A stretch of DNA of 64,000 bases from Gaeumannomyces sp. JS-464 (lineage: Eukaryota; Ascomycota; Sordariomycetes; Magnaporthales; Magnaporthaceae): NCBI GenBank assembly GCA_002197995.1, contig NGZR01000001.1, positions 3,720,001-3,784,000 on the forward strand, written 5' to 3'. A model generated the notes under the pieces. It was not told the DNA's origin and searched no databases. It worked only from the letters and a program-made list of their open reading frames with translations. Positions 25,862 to 38,700 of the stretch are shown here, in pieces. The position numbers and the translations under genes are program-made. Position 1 is the first letter of the stretch; each line of letters opens with the position of its first letter.

Positions 25862-27455
25862 TCCCGCATTTTCCTTTATCTGTTTCCCATTTCCTTGTCA
25901 TTTTGAAGAATACATTTTCTGGCTCGCCGCCAACACGTACACGCCCACACAACAATCAACACCCACAACACACCGTCTCAGCCCGGCCTTGCTTCCCAGC
26001 AGCAGGTCGTAAGGGTGGCAAACAGATATCGAGAGGAAGACAACGCGGGAGGTCTCACACCACGGCATTCGAAGGGATAAATCATCCATCCTCGCACATT
26101 CCGCCCTGGCTTCTCTCCAATTCTCGGCTGCCCCTTTTCAGCTGTTTTCTCTTCGTCATTTCTCCTTTCGGTCTCGCGCGGCGTTCAACTATAGACGGTG
26201 TCGGTTTCTCACTTCTCTCGGCAAACCAAAACACATTTTTCTCGGGGTCATTCGAGAAGAAAAAACAAAACAGGCGACACGCGTCCCAGAAAAGCGTCAT
26301 TTTCCCGGTCGATTCCTTCCTAACGACGTGTCCGGCCACGATCTCTTCGACGCATCCGCCCTTGACTCCTCAGGGAGGAGTTCCAGGCCGTCGTGGGCCC
26401 TTCTGGTTTACAAAAAGAAAAAGAGAGGGGACTGCATTTCTTGATGCGACTGAGGATGTTGGACCCCATATAATATGCTGGATATACATGGGATTGGTTT
26501 TCAAAAATGGGCTTGCGAGGAAAAGAAAAAATGTCTCTGTTTTTGGGTTTTGCATATAGACTTGCGGTTTGGCTTTTGTTTTTGCCTTTTCTTTTCGCTC
26601 CTCGCTTGGGCTCCCTCCCGTTCTCCCTTCGCGGGGAGAGGAGGGATCGAATGCTTTTTTTCCCCGTTCGCACACCACTCCCATCTATCCTTCTCGTTTG
26701 TTCACAGCGCTGCTTCAATCATTTTTGGATGCACGAAGGCCGTCGGCGGATGTTCGGCAGACCCTCGAGAACCAGATTTTCTCGGGCCCGACTCTAGCCT
26801 GGAGAGAAGAGAGAGATACCCCTGGTTTTTTTCATACTACTATTACTATTAGACCTTGTACCAGTACAATTGAACAACGTACCCATCTACAGATCGCGCC
26901 TTTTTTCAGCCTGGTTTTTCTTCGCTCGCTGCAATTTGAAGTTTGTTTTTCGCCCTGTCCAAGATTCCCAGGTTAGATGGTGACGTACTGCAGAGCTCAC
27001 CGGACACCGATAGGCTCGGCGAGCAGCACCTAGTGTTTGTGCCCCTAGCAAATCCGGAATACAGGCTGACCCGACAACGAGGCACTAGATTGCCGCCAAG
27101 GCGTTTTCCAGGCTTCGATCTGATGAGCTGGCTCCGACCTCAGGGATGGCAGGCAAAACCCAGAGAGGGGGGGGGGGAAAAAAAAGAAAACCTATATCAC
27201 TAACCACCATGGCTGGCGTCGCTCCCAAGCTGTCTGTGTGTCTGGATGTGGGCGGCCATCTGATCCGAGAAGGGCCTGATATTACAAGGGGCGGGGCTTG
27301 GGAGAAAGCAAACACGCAACACGGACGAGCAGGGCCGGCTAGAATGGGGTGGCGAGGGGTCTATGGTAGCAAAAGGTAGGCGGCCCATCATCAAACAGAC
27401 GCCCGTGCAATTTTACCGGGCAGCGGGTATCAGCGGGCGGCTGAGCAAGGTAGGG

Positions 27456-27478
27456 GGAGAGAGAGAGTGTGTGTGTGT
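27456..27478. repeat. (GA)n(GT)n microsatellite
   Basis: Compound dinucleotide repeat, GA units followed by GT units, in non-coding DNA. Confidence 0.8.
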
Positions 27479-27677
27479 AGAGTGGACGCAGCTTGGCCAA
27501 GTCCCATGACCGGATTTTCCAGCCCGCCCGTCCCCTTTTTGCCGTCTGTTCTGAGCACAGAAGCAGGAGCGAGGCCGCTGGCAGTTGGAGGGATGCCCAA
27601 GCGAGCTTGACAAATCCGGGGGACAGACGTGCAGAAGGATCATCAGCCTCTTTTGTGGATCTTCCAAGTCTACACCC

Positions 27678-27712
27678 TTTTTTTTCTTTTTTTTTTTTTT
27701 TCTTTTTTTCTT
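27678..27712. repeat. T-rich run interrupted by single C
   Basis: About 35 bases of T interrupted by three single C residues; polypyrimidine tract in non-coding DNA. Confidence 0.85.
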
Positions 27713-28709
27713 ATTTCTGTTGGGTAGCAAAGGCAGTACGTGGACGTGCCATTGTCCGGGCTGAGCAGCCGCAGCAGCGAGAGCATTGACATGATGCGGG
27801 AATGCGTGGACACAAACGCAGGAGACGGACGTGTTCGTGTCAAAGGTGGTTTTCCTCGGTTTGTTTTTTTTGGGGGACGGCTCGCAGCTCGTTTTTCCCT
27901 CCTCGCTGCTGCTTGCTAGGTGGCTGTAAGTTGATCTGTGCTAAATCGGGAAATGAGGCTGGCTACACCAGATGGAACTGCACCTCGAGTCCCCTCCCCG
28001 CGGGCCCCAATTCGTTGTGCAACCGGTCCATTGTCGTGTGACGGGGTGGTCCGGGGGAATAACAACAGGTACGAACGAAACAGAGAGGTGCACGTTCCCG
28101 TCCGCTTCGGTTCGTCCGTCCACAAAAAAGAACACAAACGCAGCTCGGCGAGGACACAGTCAGGCCCAGGCAGCCAGCCATAGGGGCACATCCACGCACA
28201 CATAACGCACAGCACACCCCCTCCCCTTCCCCATGGGCAAACACCGGCGGCCATGTCCATGCAGAATGACAACCAAGCAGGCGGGGCCAGGCGGCGCATA
28301 CTCCGCGTAGGTTTTTGCCAGGTTCGGTGGAGCGAACGGACAGCTAAGCTAGACGGATAGTTGTTAGGTAATGAATGGTGAGCAAAAAGGGTGCTAAACT
28401 AGCATGCTTTCCGTCTCGTAGCTTCTAGTTCATGGCGAAACGGGTGCGCTAAAAGAGCGAGCACAGAACAAACAGCGTGGAACAAGAAAATGGGGGGGCG
28501 TGGCGGCAGCGGTCACACGGTTGGGGGAAGAAAATAAAATAATTGAAATAATAATTAAAACAGAAAAATGTAGTGGCGATGCGCGACTGGCCGAAACAGA
28601 GTCGACCAAGCGGCCGTTCGCTCATGCAAGGGCCCGAGAGAACCGAAGTCAAGCAATGTCAGTCCCTTGGAGTCAATGTCACACAAGAACACAAGAAAAA
28701 GAAAGAAAG

Positions 28710-28726
28710 AAAAAAAAAAAAAAAAA
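28710..28726. repeat. Poly(A) run of 17
   Basis: Run of 17 A following GAAA units; non-coding. Confidence 0.85.
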
Positions 28727-31567
28727 CCTTGTGTGTGCAAGGGTACGACAAGTCACAGGCTACCACACAAAGAAAAAGCAAACAAACGTTCAGCAGACCA
28801 GAAGAAAATAACAGCCGCACACAGACACGAGATCAAGATTTTCGTGTTATCAATTAGATTGTTCAGGGGTGGTCCGGGCACAAGTCGACGGATCAACGAC
28901 CCGGCTGCTTGGCTTTGGCTGAAAATGTGAGCTAATGCAAGGTTAAAGGAGCAGTGCGAAAGACTCCCCCATCCAGTTCCTGTTCTTGCTGCCAACGCCG
29001 CCGCCAGCCTAACCGCTCCTTCTAGCCCGGGTTCGTTCCCCAGAAGCTGGAAGCTGCGACATGGATGTGTGCGACTGGAATGGAAAAAGGAAGCAAAGCA
29101 GAAAAAGACCATTTGTTTGAGAAAAAAGGGAGAAGGATGCTAGAAAAAAAGAGCTCAAAACGCGTCTCCTTGAGTGTTCGCCCGCCACAAGACCCCCCAC
29201 TTTACCCCTTTTTGATCACCACTGCATCAGGGACCGCGGAGCCGGGACCAATGACAGGAAAGATGGGGACGGGCATGGGCAATCATTGGCACCATGTCGT
29301 GTATGTTTGTGTGAAGGGATAGCAGCTAGGAACAAAGGATTGAGAAGATGGAAAAACCATGAGGCAATGTCCGCGGAAGCATTGCGGTTGAGATGGAGCA
29401 GACAGGCGTGCAAAACAGGAGAAGTGGAGAGGGGACGAGAAAATCCCGAGATTTTAATGGAAATAAAAAAAAGTCACCAAAAGAGGCGAGGATCAGCGAA
29501 ATGTCTCGTCCGATTCACTAAAAACTGAATGTTGCATCAAAGGAAAAAAAAGCCGCCAAAATAAATAAAAATGACAGCTCATTGATCCTCAGTCCGGATG
29601 TGCGTTGCAGCGGGGAACTCGTCGCGCACATCCCTTTTTTCTGGCCCTTGCTTTTCCGTCGGGCGCCCTCTCCAGCTTTGGATCCTCAATCAATGGGCTT
29701 TGTCGCCCCGCCAAGTCGCCGACCCGAGGTTGATTGATTGACAGTGGGTGGTGGCGATATGGCTCCCATTCTTTGTCTCGCCGTGATCATTGCTTTTTTG
29801 TTTATTGTGCGACTTTGTCAGTCAATAGGTGGCGTTCTGTGGAAATAAACATCCCCGTGAGATGTCCCTCTGAAAAGTCCAGACCTGGGGGATGGGAGAG
29901 GGGGTGCATGCACTAACCAAACCGCTCCAACACGGACCTCTTTTACCTCATCCTCGTCTTCGGGTCCTGCCCTTGGATCTGCCGACCTAGGTGTGATGCA
30001 TAGTGACCTCAGTGAATCTTTTTGTTTTCTTTTTCGTCCTTTTCTTCCCCTCCTTGTCAGGTCAGGTCTCATACATTGGACGATCCTCGCTTCCCGCAGG
30101 CTTGCAGGAAGTCCTTTTGCGCCTCCCCCAACAAAAATGAAAAACAGCTGGAGCTGCAAGCGAGGACGCAAATCCTCCGGAGGGTTCACAACGGACGCGC
30201 ACTCCCTCCGCCGTCAGATTCCAGCCCGCTGACTTCCCATGTTATTTATTTATTTTATGTACAGTAATTTTTCTTCTTTTTTTCTGACAGGTCGTTGTGG
30301 GTGAGCCATGTTTCACCTCGCTGGCAAGCCAGAGGCGATCAAGCCACATCGGCCGGGAGAATCTGGAACAATTGGACAAGGTAGAAAGGCGCCTTTTGCT
30401 CGCCGAAGAAAAAAAAAAGGGTCGGTTGGCTGGCTGATCGCGGTGGATTACCGAGATGGGCCACGGACGGACAGCCATGCACGGGGGACGCACCAATCCA
30501 TCGCCTCGTTTTTGTTCTGCCTTGCCTTGTTGCTGGCCAGGGTTTCTTCTCAATCTCCAGGACCGCAGGAGGCGAGCGATCACCGAGACAGGGTCCCGCC
30601 CTCGGCTCCCAACTCGCCAAAGTGATCGACTTCTATCAATGTCTAGCCTGACGGAGATGGGAAAGGCAAAAGGGATTGGAGGCAGATGGCAGCTAAGCCT
30701 TTGTTGTGACTTGCTGGAAACGCCTGCCCTACGCACCGCACCGCACTGGCCTTTAATAAGCAGATGGAAATCCAAGCCCTCAGCGGGAACCGGGCGATAG
30801 CTTTCGCCAACCTCATGGGCTGTTCTTTGCTTTCCTGGGCTGTAGATGCTATGATCGACCGACCCGCAGCGACGATGCGACGGCTCCTATTCCCGGTGGT
30901 GTGGGACGGCTCCTTGGGTACTCTAAGGTGAATGAACATGCTCATGTTTTAGAAATGGACGTAGACAAAGATAGGACGGGTCAAAGCAGCGGAGCATGCT
31001 TGTATTGTTCTCATCAGTTAGGGGTAGAAAAGAAAAGAACAGAAAATCGATAAATGATATACATAAGACATCGAAATATCAGTAGAAGTCAGCGACTACG
31101 CGTGCTTTGACATGATCACAATGATACTGCCGAATCCGTTCCCATCCGGACCCCGACTGCCGAGTCGCCGGCATCTCAGGCACGCCAGCCGTCATTGTTT
31201 TGGCCTAGTCGATTCGGGGATGAGCAGCTGGGACGCCAGCCCGCGCCCCATATATCCATCACACCCACGGATGGCCCGGATCACAGTTCCGGATACACGT
31301 CGCTACAACCATGCAGCACATCAAGAGCCGCAAGGGAAGGATTGTGATTGTACTTGCGTCAGCATGCCGTGGAAAAAAAAGCAAGTATGGATGCCGAGTT
31401 AGGGAGTCAGCCCGAGAGCTGAGCGTGCAAGGGAGGGCGGATGGACGGCTAGGCCGAGGGGTGTGAGTGGGGGACGGGGGGTGGGGATGGTGATAGGGAA
31501 AACAGGGTTGCAAACTGATAAAGAAGGGAAAAAGCAAAGAAAAGCAAGGGACAAGAAAAAAAAACAC

Positions 31568-32756
31568 TCACGTCCGTCTCACAAGCGGCATCCGACCCCT
31601 AACGCGCTCCCACTCGGCGAGGTCGACGTCCACGACGCCGAGCGCGGGCGCCGCGTCCTCGGGCACGCCCCCGTCCTCGCCGACCCCCGGCAGGGCGCAC
31701 AGGACGCGCCCCCAGGGGTCGACGACCATGCTGCGCCCGAAGCTGACCCTGCCGCCCGGCCCCGCGCCACCGTTCGCGGCGGCGGCGTGGTGGACGCCGA
31801 CCTGGGCCGCGGCGACCACGAAGCACTGCGTCTCGACGGCGCGCGCGCGCAGCAGCACCTCCCAGTGCGCGAGGCCGGTCGGGACCGTGAAGGCGGACGG
31901 GTAGGTTAGGATCTGGGCCGGGCCGCCGCGGTCGCGCCCAGCGCGCGAGCTTGAGGGCGGCCTCGGGGAAGCGCAGGTCGAAGCAGATCTGGGCGCCGAC
32001 GCGGCCGACGGGGGTGGCGAAGGGGCCGTGAGGGTGGTGCCTGCGGCAGTGTGCGCCGACTCGCGGAGGGCGCCGTAGTCGAAGAGGTGGAGCTTGTCGT
32101 AGGTGCCGCGCGGGTCGATGGCGCCGGTCCCCGCGGTTATGTGGATGGTGCGGTTGAGGAGCCTCTTTGCGCCGTCGTTGGTGGATGGGGCAGGTACGTG
32201 GATGCCGACGTTGATGTCGATATTGTGTTCCCGGGCTGCGGCTTGCAGGCCAAGCACGAACGGGATGCGGACTCGGGCTGGGCGAGGTCGAGGGACTGTT
32301 GGCGGTTCTCGGCGATGTAGTCGGATGCTTCGGGGAGGAAGAGGACCTGGTGCCGCGGTTGCGGCTTGCAGTCAGCCGGATACGGTCCCATGAGGCAGTT
32401 CCCATCTGGTCAGCCCGTTTGCCGTCTCATGGCCGGCGCTTATGATACTCTGACCAGAGTCAAAGGCGAGAAAAGGGGCACGGCGACTCGGTTCTAAACC
32501 GTGGTGTGTAACCCCTTATCACCAGGCAAGGAGACCAGTCGCGGAGAGGGCACCAGTGAATTACTTTTGCACCGGCCGCCGCGGCTTCTTTGGCCAATTG
32601 GACACACTGCTTCAGGTTATGTTCCATGGAGGAAGTGGAGCAGATCTGCCCGACAGCCTGGATATAACAATGCCTCAGTCAGTCACGACAAGGAGACAGA
32701 CAATTCGAGTATTGAGTGATCGGAAGAGGGGTACATGGACCGACTGCGAGAGGCAT
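31568..32756 (-). CDS. Nitrilase-family (C-N hydrolase), Nit2-like amidase
   Basis: Carbon-nitrogen hydrolase of the Nit1/Nit2 branch, whose studied members act on deaminated glutathione or omega-amides. About 295 aa, normal size. Exons: 32756-32745 (only ATG plus three codons), 32657-32565 and 32346-31568, giving [20 protein letters not shown]...[14 protein letters not shown]. Catalytic triad visible: Glu in FLPEASDY, Lys in [11 protein letters not shown], Cys in ICFDLRFPE. Further motifs are [24 protein letters not shown] and the end [18 protein letters not shown]. Exon 1 ends at an unusual donor (GTCGGT); it was chosen because no other in-frame ATG precedes AVGQ and acceptor TCCAG fits exactly. 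Intron 2 (218 bp) uses GTAATT...CACCAG. Three single-base frame breaks lie near 32275, 32020 and 31955; all flanks remain conserved, so errors are more likely than decay. Confidence 0.85.
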
Positions 32757-33272
32757 TTTGGGCGAGCTGGTCCCTGAGAACGCTCTACTCAGAATTTTAA
32801 CCCTTGGCTGGATTCGTATACGATGTTTGGGCCACGCTCTGGCGATCGATATCATGTTCCTTGGCGAGGAGGGACCAGAGCAGGTGCCGGGTCGGCTGGT
32901 GGGTGTTGGGTGGTTGATGTCGAATCCGATTGCGGGGTTAGTGGTGAACCGAGACATCAAGGAGATAAGAGCTTCCTTCGACTGGCTCGATAATACACAA
33001 GGTCAGAGCGGGTGACAACAGCAGCATCGAGAAAACAAGTCCAACGTATTGGCAAAGAAACCAGCTAATGTCTAGAAAGGGACTAACAAGTTGCTCGCCC
33101 CGACAAAATAACATGCAATGCACACTTCCCCCCGGGTATCATAACAGGTGAGAGAGCACTCTCCTCGTTCCAAAGCCATAACCATGTTTAATCGCAAAAA
33201 CACCATCACTGAAGAGTCCCCAAACCCCAAGCGTCCAGTTCGTATTGGCGGCACCGCCGGCCGCGGCGCGAC
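32757..33272. other. Intergenic, RO-7 3' flank / nitrilase promoter
   Basis: 516 bp between two same-strand genes. Nothing coding is seen except that the first about 70 bases downstream of the RO-7 stop carry, out of frame, the conserved RO-7 ending (see RO-7 entry). Confidence 0.5.
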
Positions 33273-35162
33273 TTAAAACTCGCCAGGTCGCGTGCTCTGC
33301 CGGTGCTGGGCCTTGAGGTCGACCTCGGACGCCCGCGACGCGCCCGCCGCGCCATGCTGCAGCCACAGATCGCGGTCAACCGCCGCGATGGCCGGCACCC
33401 GGAGCTGCGACAGCAGGCTGGCACCGGCCCACGGGCCCAGCGACTCGAGCGCGCGCAGGTCGCCCGCCTCCGGAGTTTCCGGCAGCTTGCGCGCGGCGGC
33501 GCCGGCCTTGCCGCTCTGCTGTTGTTGCTGCTGGCGGCGCATGTGCGCCTCGATGGGGTCCGGCGCCGGCACCGCGTTGGCCGCGTCGTGCCACACGCCG
33601 TCCTCCTCCTGGCCCGAGGGTTTGGCGTCCCCATTGCCGGCATCCTTCTTGTCCGCATCCACAGGGTCGGATCCATTGCTGCCGCTTTTGCCGTCTTTGG
33701 AGTGGGTGCGCGGCGGGCCCTCGACGCGGCACTTGTCGACGGCCTTGCCGCGCACGACGTCCCAGCCCCAGCGGCGGGCGAGGCGGTCGACCTCGTCAAA
33801 GACGCGGCCGCGCAGGCCCAGGACGCCGGCGCAGCCGCCCGTGAAGACAAGGCGGGACATGCACACGCTGCGCACGTCCATGGGCAGCGCGGCCAGGTGC
33901 TCGTAGACGAGCAGGTGCAGCGGCAGCTCGTGGTCGTCGAAGCTGGCCCGCGAGCACTGCGTCTCGAAGAAGGCGCGCTCGCACGGCTCGGCGAGCATCT
34001 CGAAGGGGAGCGTCACCGTGGTTAGTGGGGATGTTGAGGTCAGGGGGATGCTGATGTTATCTGTGGCCGGGTCCGTGGGTGAGTACGGCGGTGGTGGTGG
34101 TGGCATTTCGGAATCAGATTCGTCCTGCTCCGCGACAGTGGTAAGGCCGTCGGACGTTGGCTCCTCTTTGCCGGCGTCACGGTTCCGGGGGGCGTCGTCG
34201 ACGGCGGGCTTGCACCAAACCACGCGCGTGACGACATCCTCGCACTCGGCGAAGCTCACGACGCGCTTGGTATCGCTGCCGTCGGAACCGTCCGCCGAGT
34301 CACCATTGCCACCCTGGGCGCCGGAAACCGCGCGAGCGAGGAGGCGGTGGGTCTCGTGAACCAAGGCCTTCCCAGCGCGGACGCTGCGGGTGCAGGCGAC
34401 CTCGCGGTACTCGTAGACGGCGGTAACGACGGCCTCATGCCAGCCAATGTCGACGACCAGGGCGGAGCGCACGCCGGCGGCAAAGGCGGCCGAGACGGGC
34501 GACGACAGCAGCGAGATGATGGGCGCCTGGAAGCGGCCGAAGACGGTGTCGAGCGTCGCGGACAGCAGCGGCACCGGCATCATGGGTGGCAGCGCGAGCA
34601 CGACCTTGCGCGGGCGCGAGTCGATGAGGAGGTAGCTGGGGATGGCGGGTGTGAGCTGTGTGTATACAATAGTAAAGGTGGCGGCAAATCCTAGACTCAC
34701 GTAGAGAAAGCCTCTCTCAAGCCACGCTCCAGCTTGTCGGCAACTAGGCCGAGGTCAAGCCCCCGCACGTCGAGGCGCCACAGCTCGTGATCATCGCCCC
34801 AGGGGTCAGGGCCTGCTGCTGCTGGTTCTTTGGGTCCCAGTGGCGGAAGTCGCCGAGACGGCGTGCCTGGTCCGGGCCGAACTCGAGGATGGCCTTGGGG
34901 GACGGGTCGCCAGCGAAGCCGACGCGGAGGCGGCGCGAGCCCAGCTCGATGACGATGGTGTCCTCCTCGGCGCGCAGACTCGAGGGCGAGGCGAAGGCGG
35001 GCGACATGCCGGCCCGCAGCGGCGTGTGCGGGCTGGTCGGGCCCCGCCAGCGCCGCCAGCGCCTCCCGGGGTGCCGGCTCCGGCGGGCGAGCCGCCGGCG
35101 GCGCCGGTCCGGATGTTGGCCACGGAGCGGTGGGCGAGGCTTGGGCCGGGGGTGCTGGCCAT
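33273..35162 (-). CDS. ro-7: Actin-related protein RO-7 / Arp10 (dynactin pointed end)
   Basis: Actin-fold subunit of the dynactin pointed-end complex, needed for dynein-driven nuclear movement in Neurospora. About 608 aa. Exon 1 is 35162-34701, exon 2 is 34635-33273; the 65 bp intron is GTGAGT...CCCCAG. N-terminus MASTPGPSLAHRSVANIRTG, then SSLRAEEDTIVIELGSRRLR and VGFAGD (actin phosphate loop region), KLERGLREAFST-YLLIDSRPRKVVL across the splice, FQAPIISLLSSPV, SALVVDIGWHEAVVTAVYEYRE, and FTGGCAGVLGLRGR near the end. The ATG at 35162 (gcaaccATGgc) was chosen for context and family match. Frame breaks: near 35040, near 34805, and at the 3' end, where LSRAAAGGAANTNWTLGVWG, the family's ending, continues in another frame just beyond the apparent stop. 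The actual C-terminus is therefore probably near 33220. Confidence 0.85.
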
Positions 35163-35757
35163 GGTTGCAGCTGTTTGCTCAGGGCCGGCCACGCATGCGA
35201 GGGTTTTTGAGGACCCAGGACTGGGACCAGAGACTGTGCGCTTTCAATCAGCACATTAGACAGCGACTGATGAAAAGATGCGCAGTTGACAAACGAGCTC
35301 TAGGTTCCGGGGCCGACATCCAGCGTGGTAGCCCAGCAAGCTTCAGTGAGCTTGAGGCCTGGAAGCTCCTGCCCAGTGCTGGAAGATCAAGTCAATTCGC
35401 TGGCGCCGCGGCATGTCCCTGTCAGGGCCCACATCCCGTAGAAACCGGCACTGTGGACCGTGCCCCACTCAAATCGAAAGTCAATATTGATTCACACACG
35501 ACCGCATCCTCAGCTTGCGCTGTTTCACCCCAACTCAGCCCGTGCTAGATTGAGGGGCTTAAACTGTGCAAGTGCCGTGGCTCTTGGATGGAGGCCTTGG
35601 GATTTTCTTCTACAACGTGAATTACTTGCTGGACTTGCTAAGAATGGAACGCTGATCTTGTCGCTCGCCTGCCTCGAGCCGGCTTCCTTTCCTTCTTGCC
35701 TCTTTCTTGGCTGCCCTCCGCTTCAGTACATCGGTCCGACGGTGGTTTTGTACGAGG
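35163..35757. promoter_or_regulatory. Divergent promoter region, RO-7 / GEN1
   Basis: 595 bp between the start codons of RO-7 (minus) and GEN1 (plus). No coding evidence; both promoters must lie here. A pyrimidine-rich stretch at about 35675-35725 precedes the GEN1 start. Confidence 0.55.
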
Positions 35758-38700
35758 ATGGGTATTCCGGGGTACGTATGTGACGCCGGCGCGCCTCCAT
35801 GAATACAACCTCGGAGACTAACATCACATCCTGTGCTTAAAGCATCTACCAAGAGATCGGGCCTGGAGACCGCATCTCCCTGTCCAAGCTCGCTATCCAG
35901 ACCCTGGAAGAGACCGGCCGCCCGCTGCGACTTGCCATCGACATTTCAATATGGCAGTTCCAGGCCCAGGCGGCCAAAGGCGGCTCCAACCCGGCTATCC
36001 GCACGCTCTTCTACCGCCTCGTCCGCCTGCAGAGCCACTCCATCCAACCCATCTTTGTGTTTGACGGCCCCAACAAGCCCGCCATGAAGCGCGGCCGCCG
36101 CACAGGCGGTGGCAGGAGCGGCGAGAACGTGGTGTCCACGGCCATGGCCAAGCGGCTGATCCGCTTGTTTGGCTTCTACGCCCACGACGCGCCGGGCGAG
36201 GCCGAGGCCGAGTGCGCCCTGCTGCAGCGCCGCGGCGTTGTCGACGCCGTGCTCAGCGAGGATGTCGACACCATAATGTTTGGTTGTACACGCACCCTGC
36301 GCAACTGGTCCACCGAGAAGGAGAAGGGGAGCAGCGGCAGCGGCCCGCCCACGCACGTCACCGTCTACGACTCGGCCGCCATCCGTCGCCCGGACGCCGC
36401 GGGCCTTGACCGCGAGGGCATGGTGCTCGTCGCGCTGATGAGCGGCGGCGACTACGATCCGGACGGCATCCCCGGCTGCGGCCCCAGGGTTGCGTGCCAG
36501 GCCGCCCGCGCCGGGTTCGGCAGGTCCCTCTGCAGGATAAAGCGCTCTGACCCGCCGAGCGTGCTGGCCGCGTGGCGCGAGGAGCTCAGGCGGGAGCTGG
36601 CCGACAACACCAGCGGCTCCTTCAGCAGACGGAACAAGACCATAGCCGCCGCGATACCGGACGACTTCCCTGATATGGAGGTCTTGGGCTACTACACGCA
36701 CCCCATTGTGTCCCAGGACGCAGTGCTTGAGAGGGTCAGACGCTCCTTTCCTGGCACCACTGCTGGCGGCAACATGGATCTTCAGGGCCTGCGGGACTTC
36801 GCCGCCCACACCTTCGACTGGACCGGGAAGGGCGGTGCACTTAAATTCATACGGGTGCTAGCCCCCGGCCTCTTGGTGCAGAAGATGCTGCTGCCGTCCC
36901 CACCTCAAGGTTGCCTTGTGAAGGCAATATCGAAACGGCGTATCGACCACCCCAGCAGCGGCCGAATCCCCGAGCTGCGCGTGTCGTTTCTGCCGTTGGG
37001 CGTCGTCGATATCGACCTCGACGCAGAGCCAGACGAGGTTCCAGAGGCACACGGGCGCGGCGGCCTGGCTCTCAATAGCGATGACGAGTTTGAAGAAGCC
37101 GAGGCGCCCAGCTCCACGCAGGGCGGCGGGCCTAAAAAGGTCTTTGACCCGTCACAGCCCGACCTAGTCTGGATTCCCGAGTCTGTGGTCAGGCTTGGTG
37201 CTCCTGAGGTGCTGGAAAATTGGGAGGCGGAGCAGGGGGCGAAGAGGGCGGCGGCGTCAGCACCGAAGAAGGCGGTGGCGTCAGCACCCAAGGCAACGAG
37301 GACTAGGAGAGCGAAGGCCGCCCCAGAGCCCAATCACACCATGGACAGGTATCTGAGAGTGACAAAGAAAGCGCCTGTACCCGCACAACCTGGTTCAATG
37401 AAGCCGGGCAGCCTCGCGGGCGATCCTGATTTTCGCTCCAGCCAGGGATTACCAAATCCCGCGGCGGGCGCGTCACCCACACGACAAACATGTTCTCGCA
37501 TCAACAAGCGGCTTAAGGAGAGCCCGGAATGTGTCGATGACTGTTCCAGTGGCAGCAGTAAGCAAATAAAGGCAACTAAAAAAGGAGCTCCCAACAACGC
37601 AACTAGGCCGGCCAAGGAGCCTCACCCACCATTACCTAGAAAGGCCGTGGCAGCAGGAAGCCCGGAAGTTACGAGTGCAGCAGCACCCTCATTTATCAAC
37701 AGCGTTGGGGCAGTCGTAGCCCGCTCGACAAATACAGTTAATAGTAGTAGCAGCAGCACCAGTAACACTACCGGCACGATAAGCGGGATATCCCGTGTCC
37801 CTGTCACGTCGGGCCGAGCCGATGCTGCTGGCGAGGACTCTTGTTCCCCCCAACTGGGCCATTACTCGGAACTGGCACCTCACTGGATCCCAGTTGCTTT
37901 CTCATCTAGTCCGCCTTCATCTCCCGAGTCTCCACCGTCTCTTCCTCTAAACTCCGCTTCGTCGTCCCTGAGGAAGAACTCCGGGTCTCCAATGCCCGAA
38001 AACTCATTCGACGACCCCAATCAATGCCCGTCGTCCTCATCGTCTCCCCATACGCTCATCGGCCCCCGGAGGCGCGTGTCTTCTGCTTCTGCCTCGTCGG
38101 AGACCAGCCCTACTACAAGGATGGAGTGTCTGAGTATCTCTTCATCTCCAGACTCACCATCTACCGCCAGGAAGGTGAGAGCCGGCCATCCCCGCAGTGG
38201 TGGTAGTGGCGATAAAACAAAACAGGCGTCCATTCTCGGATTTGTGGAGCGAGGTCCCGGGAAGCAGCAGACACATACACAACCCCGTGCCCCGGCTCGG
38301 CGGGAGCAGCCCGCATCGCTTTTGCCGGCACGACACATTGGCGGGGGCGATGAAGGGCCGACTAGGCTAGCGGTGTCACCGTCGATATTCCGCCGGCCGC
38401 CCTCTGTTATCTCATTGTCATCGGACGACGAAAGCGAGCCGGTGGTGGAACCCTCTGCGATGCAAAAGCCATCCCAGAATGGTAAGCCCGCGCATGTCGC
38501 CAGTGGCGACGATCTCACAACTACAGCGACAGCAGTGACAGTGACGGATTCGGACCAACGCGACGACGAAAACGAGTACAGCGACGAAGACACGTGGGCT
38601 ACGGCGCGAGTCGCGCCTCCCGCCGCCGCCAGACACAGCAGAGCCGAGAGGGAACAGCACCACGACGAAGCTTTATAGTCGAGGAAGAGCGCGGTCGGCT

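Larger units (their letters stand above)
24001..27000. promoter_or_regulatory. Promoter-like CT-rich zone with possible unrecognised transcript
   Basis: This 3 kb differs from the rest of the desert. It has repeated CT-rich tracts of the kind found upstream of fungal start sites (about 24001-24110, 25540-25600, 25860-25910, 26570-26720), plausible splice acceptors (TCGCAG at about 24105) and two ATGs in good context (25064, 25631). I could not assemble a protein I recognise. A long-leader mRNA, a non-coding RNA or a small multi-exon gene are all possible. Confidence 0.35.
27001..31567. other. Gene desert, right part
   Basis: No supported gene. Contains long T-rich (27678-27712) and A-rich (28710-28726) runs, a GA/GT dinucleotide block near 27456-27478, and an ATG in good context at 27210 opening a 56-codon frame without known features. 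The last few hundred bases are the 3' flank of the nitrilase gene. Confidence 0.55.

Noticed and set aside
29020..29040. GGTTCGTTCC resembling a tRNA T-loop
   Set aside because: The invariant A of the T-loop is missing and no cloverleaf can be built.
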